Of a stretch of DNA of 64,000 nucleotides, positions 35,830-46,797 are shown piece after piece. A program made the position numbers and the translations under genes. Position 1 is the first letter of the stretch. Each line of letters starts with the position of its first letter. Source of the stretch: Medicago truncatula (lineage: Eukaryota > Streptophyta > Magnoliopsida > Fabales > Fabaceae); the NCBI RefSeq assembly GCF_003473485.1, contig NC_053044.1:54042091-54106090 (forward strand), given 5' to 3'. The notes under the pieces were generated by a model. That model saw nothing but the letters and a program-made list of their open reading frames with translations. It was not told the DNA's origin and made no database searches.

Positions 35830-37680
35830 GTAACGAATAAATTTAGGGATAAATTAATTAGTACTAGTATGTTATGTATATCTAAGCTATCTTACATGTC
35901 TATTCAATGATAATTTAACAAGTCAACTAATGAGTATGACAATCTATCTATTTTTAAATATATTAAATTAAATGACATAGTAACACATCATTAGATAAAC
36001 GTGTAAATATTTTATGAGTTTAACTCAGTTAGTATGAACAATAAATAATATATGTAAGGTGCGAAGTTTGAACCTCAGCCACCACAATAAAAGATCAACA
36101 TGTAAAATAATTTTATACTATGGTACACATTAATAAATCATATATTTACTTAAAATGTGTATGGCTATTTATTACAATTTTTGTGGAATATTAATTACTA
36201 GATTATATTTTGTGTATAAATAAATTGGTGTTAATTTTTTATATTTTAAGACAAATTGATATTGTTAAGACTTATGGTTAAAAAAGCAAATTTTATATCA
36301 TAAACGATTTTTTTTATACTTTTTAAAGGTTGACTATACAAGTTGTTAGGATTTTCTTAAAAGTTAATATGCCTCTTATCCTTTTAAATGTCTCGACTTT
36401 CACTTTTAGTCTCTCTAAAACGTTTAATTGAATAATAGTCTTCCTAAACTTTTAAGTCCCCAATTTTAGTCCCATTGTTAATTACCCTTAACGTAAGATG
36501 CATGATCTATGTTGGATAAATAGGACCTTGTCTTACTTGGTTCGAAGAATGATAACATGACTATCTATATGGTTGGAAAGGAATCGGTATCAATGGACAT
36601 TTCCAAAACTCCCTTATTCACTAACTAAAGCATGCATTGCTTAATTGCCTTTTGAGTGGCTCTTCGTAAGATAATGCAGTCGGTCTCGAATGGTTGTAAG
36701 AATTGTGTCATGGTAGCCGAATTTTATCAAGGGCAATTGCTTAATCCATTTGTCTTTGATTTCGTCAGTTAGACGAATTTTATGACCATCTAATAGCAGA
36801 ATATGCTTATTCTTAAGCAGATAGTAGAATATATGCCCAACTTTTGTTATGTCAAAGGCATATTCAGTTTGGCCTTCTCATGAATTGTTAGAATATTTGT
36901 TTGTTGAATCGACTAACATATCATCATCGAACTCCTTACCGTATGCGATCGAAATAAGGTGCAGACATCTCCCTCGGTTAGCACACATATTTTCACTTTC
37001 TTGAATGAGCGGTTCTATATATGTATGCTTCTTAGAAAGCCAATTCGTTCAAACCATGACATAATTGACCAACCAATTTCTCTTTTAGTTGTTAGAGCAT
37101 CCACTGACGCATATTCAACGTCAAGAAGTTAGACTAAAAATTTCCCAACCATTTTTTTTTAACCTTTCAACGAGGTCATCAACTGATTCATCTACTAGTT
37201 GTTTGAGATTCATTAGATCAACTGTCATAACTTCTAATAAAACTTGTCATGGAAACAAGTTTACATGTCTTCCCATGCTTGGATTGAGTTTGGTGGGAGG
37301 GAAAAGTACCACCAGAATTTTGTTCATATCAACAATAAAGGGAACAAATGTAACTGTTGGAATCATTCTAGTTCCTCTCACCGCACTGGACAATAAATCT
37401 TCTGATGTGCTCCATAGCCTATTTGCCAACTTCCCCCAAGAATGTAGCAAAGTTTGGAGTTTTATAACCTCTAAACAGAGGAACCAATCTAACAACCCCA
37501 TTTTGGATACGACTTCTTATACATAGTTTTGTCTGAGTTTCGATTGTATATAAAAATTTGGCTATGAGGTTGGGATCCAACACTTGTTGTCTTGGAGGTC
37601 TTACCCTGCCTACGACTGGCTGGTGGCACACATTTTCTGGAGGGTTTTGGACACATAATTAAGACTAGACTTGAGGCGGG
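35830..37680. other. Intergenic DNA, possible decayed transposon coding remnants on the minus strand
   Basis: No intact gene. From about 36490 to 37680 both strands show several medium frames (37089-37526 plus; 37247-37779 minus, overlapping frames) in DNA less AT-rich than its flanks. Minus-strand peptides such as RGTRMIPTVTFVPFI look protein-like but are broken by frame changes and match no family I can name. Confidence 0.35.
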
Positions 37681-37687
37681 GCAATTT

Positions 37688-38250
37688 TGTTGGGGTCCAG
37701 CCAACAGTAGTGCACAGTGGTGCACTGTGCACAAATGTGAAATGTTGAATTTTCTTATCCTACATGCACATATGATCATAGCATGTGGTGCTTAATTTCT
37801 ACTTGTGTCAGGATAAATGGAAAATGGGTGCAACAATGTTTGAAAGTGTGAACCAAGCATTTAATGCTTACGGTTCATTTCTCTCTATAAATAGAGAAGA
37901 GCTTCAGCAAAGCAAACACACCACAACATAGCACAATCCTCACTCACACAGAGTTGAGAGAAAAATAGAAAGTTCCTCATAAGAGTGAGAGAAAAATATA
38001 GTGAGCCAATTTGTATGAGAGTTGTATCTACAAATTGAGATATATAGTTAGGTCCATCTAAAGGTGAAGATTTGTATTCCCATTATTATTATAGTGGAGA
38101 TTTAAGAGGCCTACGGGTTCCGTGGTTTTTTCTTACTCACATTGAGAAGGTTTTCCACGCTAAAATTTTATTGTGTGTCATTTTACGTTTTCGCTAAAGT
38201 GTCTATTTTGAGTTCACGGAGGAGAGAAATTGTACTGGCATTTCCCAACA
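37688..38250 (+). mobile_element. Solo LTR of a Ty1-copia-type retrotransposon
   Basis: A 563-bp block starts TGTTGGGGTCC and ends TTTCCCAACA, the TGTTG...CAACA ends of a plant copia LTR. The 5-bp target duplication AATTT is perfect (37683-37687, 38251-38255). Inside are a promoter-like CTCTATAAATAGAG at about 37885 and the T-rich region typical of copia LTRs before the end (TTGTGTGTCATTTTACG). No primer-binding site, internal sequence or second LTR follows. It therefore arose by recombination between the two LTRs of a full element. Confidence 0.9.
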
Positions 38251-38379
38251 AATTTCTTATGCCTTCTAAAAGCCTGACTTATTATTGTGTTTTCCATTGA
38301 ATTGTTTGATCTAACAAATGGTTGTATTGGTGAAAGGGATTCATGATTTAGACAATAAGCAAGGGATTCTCAAAGCCTG

Positions 38380-38490
38380 ATTTATTATAAACAAAATTTT
38401 ACTTTTTAAATTCATTCAATAAATGATGTATGTGGTCCACATACATCATTTATTGAATGAACTTAAAAAATAGATTTTTGCTTATAATAG
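38380..38490. mobile_element. Stowaway-like foldback lacking its left end
   Basis: A nearly perfect hairpin of ATTCATTCAATAAATGATGTATGTGG and its complement, centred near 38436. The outer sequence on the right (GCTTATAATAGTGACCG) matches the MITE at 61522-61667. The left terminus is missing. Confidence 0.65.
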
Positions 38491-38499
38491 TGACCGAAT

Positions 38500-39960
38500 G
38501 ATGTATTTGTTAATGTCACTTTGGAAGAAGTCTCGACATTTTCAAATTTATCAAGACATTCTTGCATCGTGGAACACAATACGTGCAACTACTGTATGTC
38601 CATCACTTCACAATGCTCCAAATTCTCTCCATTTATAATCCTCTCCTTTTCTACCATTTGAGGAGATAAACACACACAAAATAAAAAGTAATTAATGATG
38701 GTGGATCCGTTTTTGTTCTAATTCTACAACAATCTCACAATATTTTGATATTTTCAAGTTGTATTTTACCTTGGGATATTTATGAATCAATCTAGCCTTC
38801 TATAGCTTTGGCACTTTTTCATTGCTCTGATATCAGAGACCTTGATTGAAGAAGTTAATTATTTATAAGGTCTTGTTAACGAGTGTCTCCAGGGCACTCT
38901 TTAACCATTCTAAATTAAGTAATTATTCTTTAAAGGTTAAAATATGATTTTGATCCCCGCAAATATGACGAATTTGGTTCTTATCCAGAAAAAATAATTC
39001 TTTATAATGATAAAATAAATCACTTGCTCCTCTAAAAAAACAAATTCACTTGGTTCTTATCCATAAAAGATAATTGACTTGCGCAGCTCAATTAAATATA
39101 TAATTTAACTTCAATAAAACTTTCTAATTGACCTTCTTAGTGTGTATAGTGCTAACTAAAAATCTTAAATCTTAATTACAATCAAATCAATGGGGGCATA
39201 ATTAAAGCAAAATGCATTAATGACTACAGAATGGAAGAAAATGCTCTACATGGGTGAAACTGAATTTCGGCAGTTAACTGCCGAGGTTTTCCTCGGTAGT
39301 TAACTGCAGCTGATTTTGGACTTCCTCAGCAATTAACTGCTGAAGGGTATTTTAGTATTTTACATGTGTTTTTCAGCCAAACAACATGTGTCAACAGCAA
39401 TACTCATGTAATTTTCTCTAAATAAAATCAGATTTTTAAAGAAGTTTTGCACAAGAAAACTTGTTTAAAATTGATTTCTTCTTCCAAACAAACACATTAA
39501 AGTTAAATTGATATACATGTCATTTTCACAAGTATCAATCTATATTGAAACACTCTGTTAGCCTTGATCCCATAGAACGGAATACTAGCAGTAGCACCAA
39601 TAGAATAGTAGAGTTCAGTTAGAGAACATTGGTTGGTAGAGACATTAATGCTTATCAGTGGAAGACATTAATAAATACGACAGAAGCAGCTTACTAGAGT
39701 GTAAGACCCCCTGTGCAGATCAACGAGATTGAAATAGGTAATGGCCAATAAGGTGTAAAAGAAAAAGCAGTAAAAAACCATGTTACCGTATCACAAAGAA
39801 AAACATGCATGAGTTTATTTTTAGAGATCAGCATTCAGCAGTGAGCGTGTTTGAGAGGAGAAGAGAAGAGAAGAGGACAGTTGGAAATATTTATTATTCA
39901 TTTACTCCTCTTTCAAATGTGGCAGTTGAGAAATATTGAAATTTGAAATCAACCTTTCAT
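38500..39960. other. Intergenic DNA upstream of the glycine-rich protein gene
   Basis: No gene. A piece near 38936-39110 (GGTTAAAATATGATTTTGATCC) is a fragment of the GGTTAAATATGTTTTT-type foldback family seen complete at 49082. A palindrome cluster lies at 39268-39350. Confidence 0.45.
39268..39350. repeat. Cluster of three related palindromes
   Basis: CGGCAGTTAACTGCCG, CGGTAGTTAACTGCAG and CAGCAATTAACTGCTG occur within 85 bp. Each is a near-perfect palindrome centred on TTAA, and two are bordered by CCTC/GAGG. Confidence 0.75.
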
Positions 39961-39965
39961 CCTTC

Positions 39966-39979
39966 ACTATATAATATAA
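39966..39979 (+). promoter_or_regulatory. TATA box of the glycine-rich protein gene
   Basis: CACTATATAATATAA lies about 60 bp upstream of the ATG at 40029, which leaves room for a leader of about 30 bp. Confidence 0.6.
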
Positions 39980-40028
39980 CCTCACTACTCCTTCCTTCAA
40001 TACTACACATTCATTAAGTTCACTAACA

Positions 40029-41207
40029 ATGAGAGTTTTTTCTAATGGCGTTGTGGTTGCTTTCATCCTGTGCAATATTCTACTTGTCACTGGCTTGTTT
40101 GAAGTGGCGGATGGTAGACAAGTTAAGGATGATAAGCATTTGATTCATCCACCATTCATTCATCCACCACATTTGTTAGGTCACGGATTCAAACATGGAA
40201 GGTTTGGTGGTGGTGGCATTGGTGCTGGTGGAGGTTTAGGACTAGGAGGTGGCATTGGTGGGGGTTTTGGAGGTGGAGTTGGTGGTGGCATTGGTGGGGG
40301 TGTCGGAGGAGGTGGAGGACTTGGTGCTGGTGGAGGGCTTGGACATGGGATTGGTGGGGGCATTGGTGGAGATGGAGGAAGTGGACTTGGTGGCGGTGGT
40401 GGGCTTGGTCATGGTGTTGGAGGCGGCATTGGTGGAGGTGCAGACGGTGGTTTAGGAGGTGGAGGCGGATTTGGTGGTGGTGCCGGTGGTGGACTTGGTC
40501 ATGGTGGTGGGATTGGCGGAGGAGTAGGTGGTGGTGGGGGTCTAGGAGGTGGAGGTGGAGGTGGACTTGGTGGTGGTGGGGGGCTTGGACATGGTGTAGG
40601 TGGTGGCATTGGCGGAGGTGGTGGGCTTGGTCATGGTGGAGGATTAGGTCATGGTGTTGGAGGTGGCATTGGCGGTGGAGGAGGATTGGGTCATGGTATC
40701 GGTGGTGGCATTGGTGGAGGAGCAGGTGTTGGCGGCGGCATTGGTGGTGGAGGAGGATTGGGTCATGGTATTGGTGGTGGCATTGGTGGAGGAGCAGGAG
40801 GTGGTGGTGGCATTGGAGGTGGAGGTGGATTAGGCCATGGCATAGGTGTTGGTGGTGGAGGTGGACTAGGCCATGGTATCGGTGGTGGCATTGGTGGAGG
40901 GACGGGAGGTGGCGGCGGCATTGGTGGGGGAGCAGGAGGTGGTGGTGGCTTTGGTGGAGGAGCAGGAGGTGGAGGCGGTGTAGGAGCGGGTGGTGGGATT
41001 GGAGGTGGAGCTGCTGGAGGAGGTGGTTTTGGCGGGGGTGGTGGTGTAGGCGGAGGTGCTGGTGGAGGGGTTGGTGTTGGTGGTGGATTTGGAAAAGGAG
41101 TAGGCCTTGGGGGAGGAGTCGGCGGTGGTGGAGGAGGCGGCTTTGGAGTCGGTGCTGGTATTGGAGTTGGCGGTGGCGCTGGAGCCGGTGGTGGCAGCAG
41201 CCCTTAG
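40029..41207 (+). CDS. Secreted glycine-rich (cell-wall type) protein
   Basis: An intronless 392-residue frame with a TATA box and a short leader. Residues 1-29 form a signal peptide ending VADG. A short charged/His-Pro segment follows (KHLIHPPFIHPPHLLGHGFKHG). Then come about 330 residues of almost pure glycine with Ile, Val, Leu, Phe and Ala spacers, in degenerate blocks such as GGLGHGIGGGIGG. Class I plant GRPs of this kind are structural proteins of the cell wall, often in vascular tissue. No cysteine-rich or RNA-binding domain is present. The repeat blocks differ mostly by codon and by small insertions, typical of slippage. Length is therefore likely to vary between accessions. The precise function is not deducible. 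Confidence 0.88.
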   Translation: MRVFSNGVVVAFILCNILLVTGLFEVADGRQVKDDKHLIHPPFIHPPHLLGHGFKHGRFGGGGIGAGGGLGLGGGIGGGFGGGVGGGIGGGVGGGGGLGAGGGLGHGIGGGIGGDGGSGLGGGGGLGHGVGGGIGGGADGGLGGGGGFGGGAGGGLGHGGGIGGGVGGGGGLGGGGGGGLGGGGGLGHGVGGGIGGGGGLGHGGGLGHGVGGGIGGGGGLGHGIGGGIGGGAGVGGGIGGGGGLGHGIGGGIGGGAGGGGGIGGGGGLGHGIGVGGGGGLGHGIGGGIGGGTGGGGGIGGGAGGGGGFGGGAGGGGGVGAGGGIGGGAAGGGGFGGGGGVGGGAGGGVGVGGGFGKGVGLGGGVGGGGGGGFGVGAGIGVGGGAGAGGGSSP

Positions 41208-42460
41208 GCGGTATTACTAGTGTTGAATGTTGATACTGAGTCATTATATATCTGTTTTAAACTATGAATGCCTAGTAATTTTTAGTCAAGCTACAATCCT
41301 CTCTTTTGTGTGATTCAAATAGTATTAATTATGCTTTATATTGGTATTCTTAATTAATGAGTATTATTTGCTTATAAACATCTGTAATGTGATCTCTGTC
41401 TTTCTCTTCAATTATTCTTTCAAACGGCTCATTTTCTTACTTGAGATCACAAAACTTGACTAGATAATAGATCCAATCCAACTAAAGTGTCAAGAATGGC
41501 TTGGCTGTTAAGCAAATTACCTGATGGTTCCATTTATTGCACAGTACGATACTGCTCCTTTTTACCTACCTAGCTAAATTTACATATAAAAGTAAAACTG
41601 AAATTTTTAGAGACCCTCTTAGTCAGCTGGTGTCACCAAAACATGATACGAGCCCCAACAAAATAAAGATGTGAGAGAGACTATGCTGGGTCTTGATTGT
41701 TGTCAGGGTGATTTGTTGGTTGCTCTTAATGCTTCTTGCTTTAGATCTTCTATATATGTATCTATGTATAGAAGATAACAAATTGGAAGATGGTAGCCCC
41801 ATTCTTTTTAACATAGGCATGCATGCAGTTAAATGAATCATGAGAGCTATGTTCAATCTACTTACAATGCATTGCAAGGACTAAAACATCAATTTAATAT
41901 GGCTAGTGAGTAAAACTATCGTATAAGGTTACCCTACAATTAAGCTTTCTCATTTATTGCATACAACTCCTCAATGCAATATACTGTCCACTCAAAAAAA
42001 TCAATATATTGTGACTTTTGCTACTCTGTTTAGCAATCTTTGATATATTAATTCTTGACTCCCCTGCCTATAGCTATGTGTAAACGCATGGAAATGATAA
42101 TTTGCTTATTAGGTGAATTGAAGGGGTATAGTAGAGTCTGCATTAATAGAGTTTTCATAAATCAGGTGGCAAAATTTGCCAAATTACTTCGCTGAACTGA
42201 AATCTTTGATTGGGACACATGATTATCAAATTGGATGACCAAGTTGAATTTTATTTGAGTTGATTGTTTGGAACCCAGATATTTATATATTGTAATGTCT
42301 TTACTAACTAAGTTATGCTCACGACTCGAATAACGATTGTAGTAAATAAAATAAATGATATATTTTTTTTTTAACAAAAAATGATTATTTAATTCATGAT
42401 GTTATGATATTTACCGTATCATTTTCACGAAGACCGTGCAATCCACGCAAACCCCACAAG
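41208..42460. other. Intergenic DNA between the GRP and hemoglobin genes
   Basis: No gene is supported. A small A-tailed insertion with an imperfect flanking repeat lies at 41977-42012. Confidence 0.45.
41977..42012 (+). mobile_element. Tail-only retro-insertion
   Basis: CAATATACTGT (41977-41987) and CAATATATTGT (42002-42012) flank CCACTC plus seven A and T. One mismatch in 11 bp. Confidence 0.5.
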
Positions 42461-42461
42461 C

Positions 42462-42471
42462 TCTATATAAT
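42462..42471 (+). promoter_or_regulatory. TATA box of the truncated hemoglobin gene
   Basis: CTATATAATA, about 70 bp upstream of the ATG at 42536. Confidence 0.55.
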
Positions 42472-42535
42472 ATGGAAGCGACAAAGCAGTTTGCTTCATC
42501 ACACACACATACATACATAGACATTAGAGAATAAG

Positions 42536-42674
42536 ATGCAGAATCTGCAAGAGAAGGCTTCTGAATGGAGTGGTGTTGAGACAAATCATGCTTTTGCCAT
42601 TGATGACACTAACTTGTTTCAAAAGCTAGGCCTTCAAACTTTCATTAACCTTTCCACCAATTTCTACAACAGGT

Positions 42675-42741
<67 letters not shown>

Positions 42742-43927
42742 CAATATTAAATAATCTTTCTTCACTATGTTCATGATAATTAATGGTTGTGCTATAAATA
42801 ATAGAGTTTATGTTGACGATGAGGAGTGGTTTCGTTCAATATTCGCCAAATCTGATAAAGACAAAGCAATTCAAAATCAGTACGAATTCTTGGTACAGAG
42901 AATGGGAGGTCCTCCTCTGTATTCTCAAAGAAGAGGTCAATATTCTTTATTTTATTTTTTATTATTCATATTTTTATTTATTAAACCTTCATACTTCACC
43001 AGCATTAGAACTATAAACAAACAGTCTTTTTTTTATAGAAACACTTTTAGTTTTTTAACTTTTCAGAAAAATAAATACTTTTAATTAGTGATTACTATTT
43101 TACTGATTTTTTTTGTACTCAAGTAAGAAAACAATATGATAGATTTTTTCAAATAAATAAATAAATACTATGATAGATATATTTAGAAAAATACTATTAA
43201 TTTAACACCTACTAACAATTTTTTTTAGTGTATGTGATTTAGTCAATGATACTCTTCTTTATTGGATGCTTAGTAAAATGACAGGTTTTGAACTTACTAC
43301 AAAATGAGTTTATAAGTGATTATTGCCTAAGCTTTGAAACTTATATTTAGGTCCTTATATATCTCTAATAAACGTGTGGCTTAGTTCATTTTGCTATTCC
43401 ATCCACTTATCTTGTTTATTTTGTCCTTATAAATTTCAAAATTGATTTTTCCCCCTATTGAAATGGAAAGTTTTAGACAACAGAATCACAGAAAATGGAA
43501 AGAATTTTATATATTGATATATCACACTGAAAATAGAGTAATAATAAAACAAAGCAACTTGAAATTCAAAATCTTTGATGCCGTACTTCACATTACAGGA
43601 CATCCTGCTCTAATTGCTAGACATCGACCATTTCCTGTGACACATGAAGCTGCCGAGAGGTGGTTACTTCATATGCAACAAGCATTGGACAACATTTCAG
43701 ATATAGATCATGATTCCAAGATAATGTTGATGAACTTTTTCAGGTTTATTATCTTCCCCAATTCAATTATATGATCACATTGTAGAAATCAAATCAATAA
43801 AAATAAATAGCAACCTTATGTTTTCAGGCACACTGCATATTTTCTTGTTGCTGGAGTTGAACAAAAGAATCAAAGCCTTCACCCTTGCAAGGATGCAGAT
43901 GGAAGGCATCCATGTAAAAACTTTTAG
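42536..43927 (+). CDS. GLB3: Class 3 (2-on-2, truncated) hemoglobin
   Basis: Four exons (42536-42672, 42805-42935, 43599-43743, 43828-43927) with GT-AG junctions join in frame to 170 residues. The order [75 protein letters not shown] and [12 protein letters not shown] follows Arabidopsis GLB3 closely. The histidine in GHPAL or RHRPF of this block is the likely proximal haem ligand. In legumes these proteins bind O2 and NO and some are expressed in nodules. Class 3 members are thought to act in NO handling. The C terminus is shorter than in Arabidopsis GLB3 and ends HPCKNF. Intron 1 contains a (TA)n tract of about 60 bp and intron 2 is 663 bp. Confidence 0.93.
42678..42739. repeat. (TA)n microsatellite in hemoglobin intron 1
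   Basis: About 30 TA units starting a few bases after the exon 1 donor. Confidence 0.95.
43135..43178. mobile_element. Possible short insertion in hemoglobin intron 2
   Basis: TATGATAGAT (43135-43144, 43169-43178) flanks 24 nt, TTTTTC followed by AAATAAATAAATAAATAC. Simple-sequence expansion is an alternative. Confidence 0.4.
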
Positions 43928-44573
43928 CATTTTTATTTCTGCAAAAGGTTGAAGGATCTATCAACTAGTATTATACAATTTATATAGTTTTTCAAATCTA
44001 TCCGGCATCAATTATTGTTGATGATCTTGTAACAAATTTTTTTTATTGATGTTCATGTCGTTGTTCATATTTCAAATCTTTCGTAGCACCCGATTTAGAC
44101 AAAACTTTGCAATCATGCTCTAAATTTGCTAAATGAATTTGAGACACTAATACAGGGACCAATTATATTTGACATAGTATAAATATACCATCATAAAATC
44201 AAATGAATCAGTCTAATCCAAATTGCTTTTGATCAGATTAGATTTTCATGAAGCAATTCAAACCGAACTGAACCGTTTGTCATTTTAATCTCTTGACCGT
44301 ATGAATCTTTACCCTAAATATGTTCTAAACCAAACCACAAACACCCCAAATTCATCCAATAACTTTGTCATTGGGGTATTTACAAGTAGAGCACACTGAC
44401 ACAGGCACAACCACCATTTTCTCAACATTTGAATCTCTTCTCTCGGTCAATATCTTCTATCACATAAATGCAATATTTAAATGCTTACCAAATACCAAAC
44501 TTCTTTCACCAAGTTAAAAAACATTTTCACACACAATAATTAATCTGTCTGATCTCAACATATAGTTTTTTTT

Positions 44574-45090
44574 TCATTCCTCTTCCCATTTTAATTGTTC
44601 AATTTTATCGTTTCAAATTACCGCAATTTCCAATTATCGTGAGAATTGTCGTTGTTTCTAGAACCGTGTCAGGTATCGTGACTTATTTTTTTTATTTAAG
44701 CAGCCAACCTAATAAAATCTGTTAACACGCATAGACCTGTCTCACTATCAGCAAAAGCCTTTTAAGTCCAAATAAAAGAACAAAAGCCTCATCACATAAC
44801 TATTTCAGCAGCAACCAAAAAAATGCTGGCAAACTCCCACAACATCACAGCGGCAACACATGCTAGCAGCCCTCAAAGTACAACGGATGATTTACTCAAT
44901 TGTTATAATTAACTACCTCACAACCAAGAAAAATCAAATCAAAAATAAAAATCAAGTCATCATACCTAATGTTGTACTAGAATAACGGCAATTCTCACGA
45001 TATTTGAAATCATGACGATTCTCACGAAAATTGAAAAATGCGGCAGTTGGGAACGACAAAATTGAACAATCAAAATGGGAGGAATAAATT
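44574..45090. mobile_element. Foldback element with terminal inverted repeats of about 85 bp
   Basis: The left arm (about 44574-44665, TTCCTCTTCCCATTTTAATTG ... CGTGAGAATTGTCG) is inverted at 44985-45090 (CAATTCTCACG ... CAATCAAAATGGGAGGAA). The core of about 320 bp has no coding capacity. No clear target duplication was found, so the class is open. Confidence 0.6.
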
Positions 45091-45693
45091 TTATGAATAT
45101 AATTGATAAATTTAAGGACATTCAGATGAAAGAAATTTGATGTGAAATTTTAATTGTTCTAAGTCAGTCATGTAGTGTAAATTAATTAAGATTGAACACC
45201 TAAATATAATTAAGGCAATATTACATTATGGGTCTTTTATCTTAATTAAAGATTAAAAGTAATCATGTCATTTAATGTTGACTTGAGGTGTAATCATTAT
45301 CTTAATTATAGGTATGATGACTTGATTTTTCTAAAAGTATTAAAAGTTACCTTATGATTGTAATTGATTCTTATTTTGGAAAAAAATTGACTCATTTATG
45401 ACATTTAATATTGTCAATGTATATTACATTTTGATTGGTTGATATCATTAGAGGATAAAATACCCTCTAAATAAAAGAGAGTAATCTAAAAAAAACCTTC
45501 CACTCGTGATCCTTTTTTCAAAAAAAATATTTTCACTCTTGATCGAACTCTAACTTACAATTGTTACATGATAGGGGAACATTTCTTGTTTGGAACAATA
45601 AAAAAAAAGTACCAGCATTTCCCTTTCATTTTTTCTAGGTCCAAAAATCCTCAATAGGTCAAAAAATAGTTTTGCCACATATAACTTTCAAAT

Positions 45694-45845
45694 CCTTTTA
45701 CGTGAATAACACTTGTAAATCCATAATTTTCACGTTCGCCTAACGTATCTTAATTCACGTTAACATATACCTTTTACGTGAATAACACTTGTAAATCCAT
45801 AATTTCCACGTTCGTCTAACGTATCTTAGTTCACGTCAACATATA
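45694..45845. repeat. Tandem duplication, 76-bp unit, two copies
   Basis: Units begin CCTTTTACGTGAATAACAC at 45694 and 45770 and differ at about five positions. Confidence 0.85.
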
Positions 45846-46022
45846 TATTTTTGTTGTAGTCCAGAAGAGCACAACAAGTTAATGATTTGGACTATTAAAA
45901 GACTTTCACAACGCATCTTTATCTAAAATCTTGATTTATTAAGTATATGAATCACTTGTTATTATTGTATATATCACTCTTGTAGCTCATTTCTAGTCAA
46001 TACGACGACACTAACCAACCCT

Positions 46023-46532
46023 TTTTTTTTTACAAAAACAAAATGATATTCATTCATTCAAATCGAGATATTACATCATTCAACACCGCTAAAAACGTAA
46101 AGGATGAATCTGCGAACAAACCCATATCATCCAAGTTAATAGCATATAACTGTATAATGCCTACAAAAACATATGATAAAATTTAAGTGACCCGAATATC
46201 CATGGCCTCCGGATCTGCAACGTTGACGCCCAAATCTTCGATTGAATAATCGATCTTTCAATATAAATCAAATGAACACCGCACGAGGACGGAAAATGAA
46301 ACACGCCGCATAAGACGACGAACAATAAACCATCACACTTAGATGATGAAATCACAAAGAAAAAAACCTAGATCTATATGAAAATCACTTATTTAGATTG
46401 AAATATAGAGAAAAAGATGAAGAGGGGTGATTTTAGGTCAATAATTGACCCAAAACCATCTCTCAATGAAGAAACAATAAGAGAAAACTTAAAGAGAAAA
46501 AACTAGAGCCGGCTTATTGGAGAGGGAGAGAT
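46023..46532 (-). mobile_element. Non-LTR retro-insertion of 510 bp with poly(A) and target duplication
   Basis: CTAACCAACCCT is repeated exactly at 46011-46022 and 46533-46544. The insert starts with poly(T) at the left, so it lies on the minus strand. On that strand it begins ATCTCTCCCTCTCC, runs through a G+C-richer centre (CGTCGTCTTATGCGGCG) and ends GAATATCATTTTGTTTTTG-poly(A). No reverse transcriptase is present. It is either a LINE with a large internal or 5' deletion, or a processed transcript. The pyrimidine-rich start resembles a true 5' end. Confidence 0.8.
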
Positions 46533-46753
46533 CTAACCAACCCTATTTAAATTCCAATAGTTTTCGGTTCACATGCGTACTCATTAACGTATATATAGAT
46601 GAACTGAATTAACGTGTATACATATGTGAATTGGGTTAACATATAAATAGGGTTTAGCAAGGTATAATAATTTACCACTACCGCAGGGAAAAAGTGGAAA
46701 GCAAAAAGAGAAAAAAATGAACTTTTTCATGATCTATGAAATTAAAAAAAAAT

Positions 46754-46797
46754 ATAACGTAACTTTTTTTTTTTTAAGGAATAACGTAACTTTTTTT
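46754..46797 (-). mobile_element. Tail-only retro-insertion
   Basis: ATAACGTAAC plus seven T (46754-46770, 46781-46797) flanks TTTTTAAGGA. On the minus strand the insert is TCCTT then poly(A), the same ending as at 20394. Confidence 0.6.

Noticed and set aside
37089-37526. 145-codon plus-strand frame
   Set aside because: No start context, no domain, and competing frames of similar length on the other strand; more likely decayed transposon DNA.
40189-41244. 351-codon antisense frame over the glycine-rich gene (His/Gln/Leu-rich)
   Set aside because: GGN codons read backwards give NCC or shifted equivalents with few stops, so long antisense frames are expected. No start context or promoter supports it.
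42767-43084. 105-codon frame that would give an alternative start for the hemoglobin
   Set aside because: It is exon 2 plus intron read-through. The spliced four-exon model restores the complete globin sequence.
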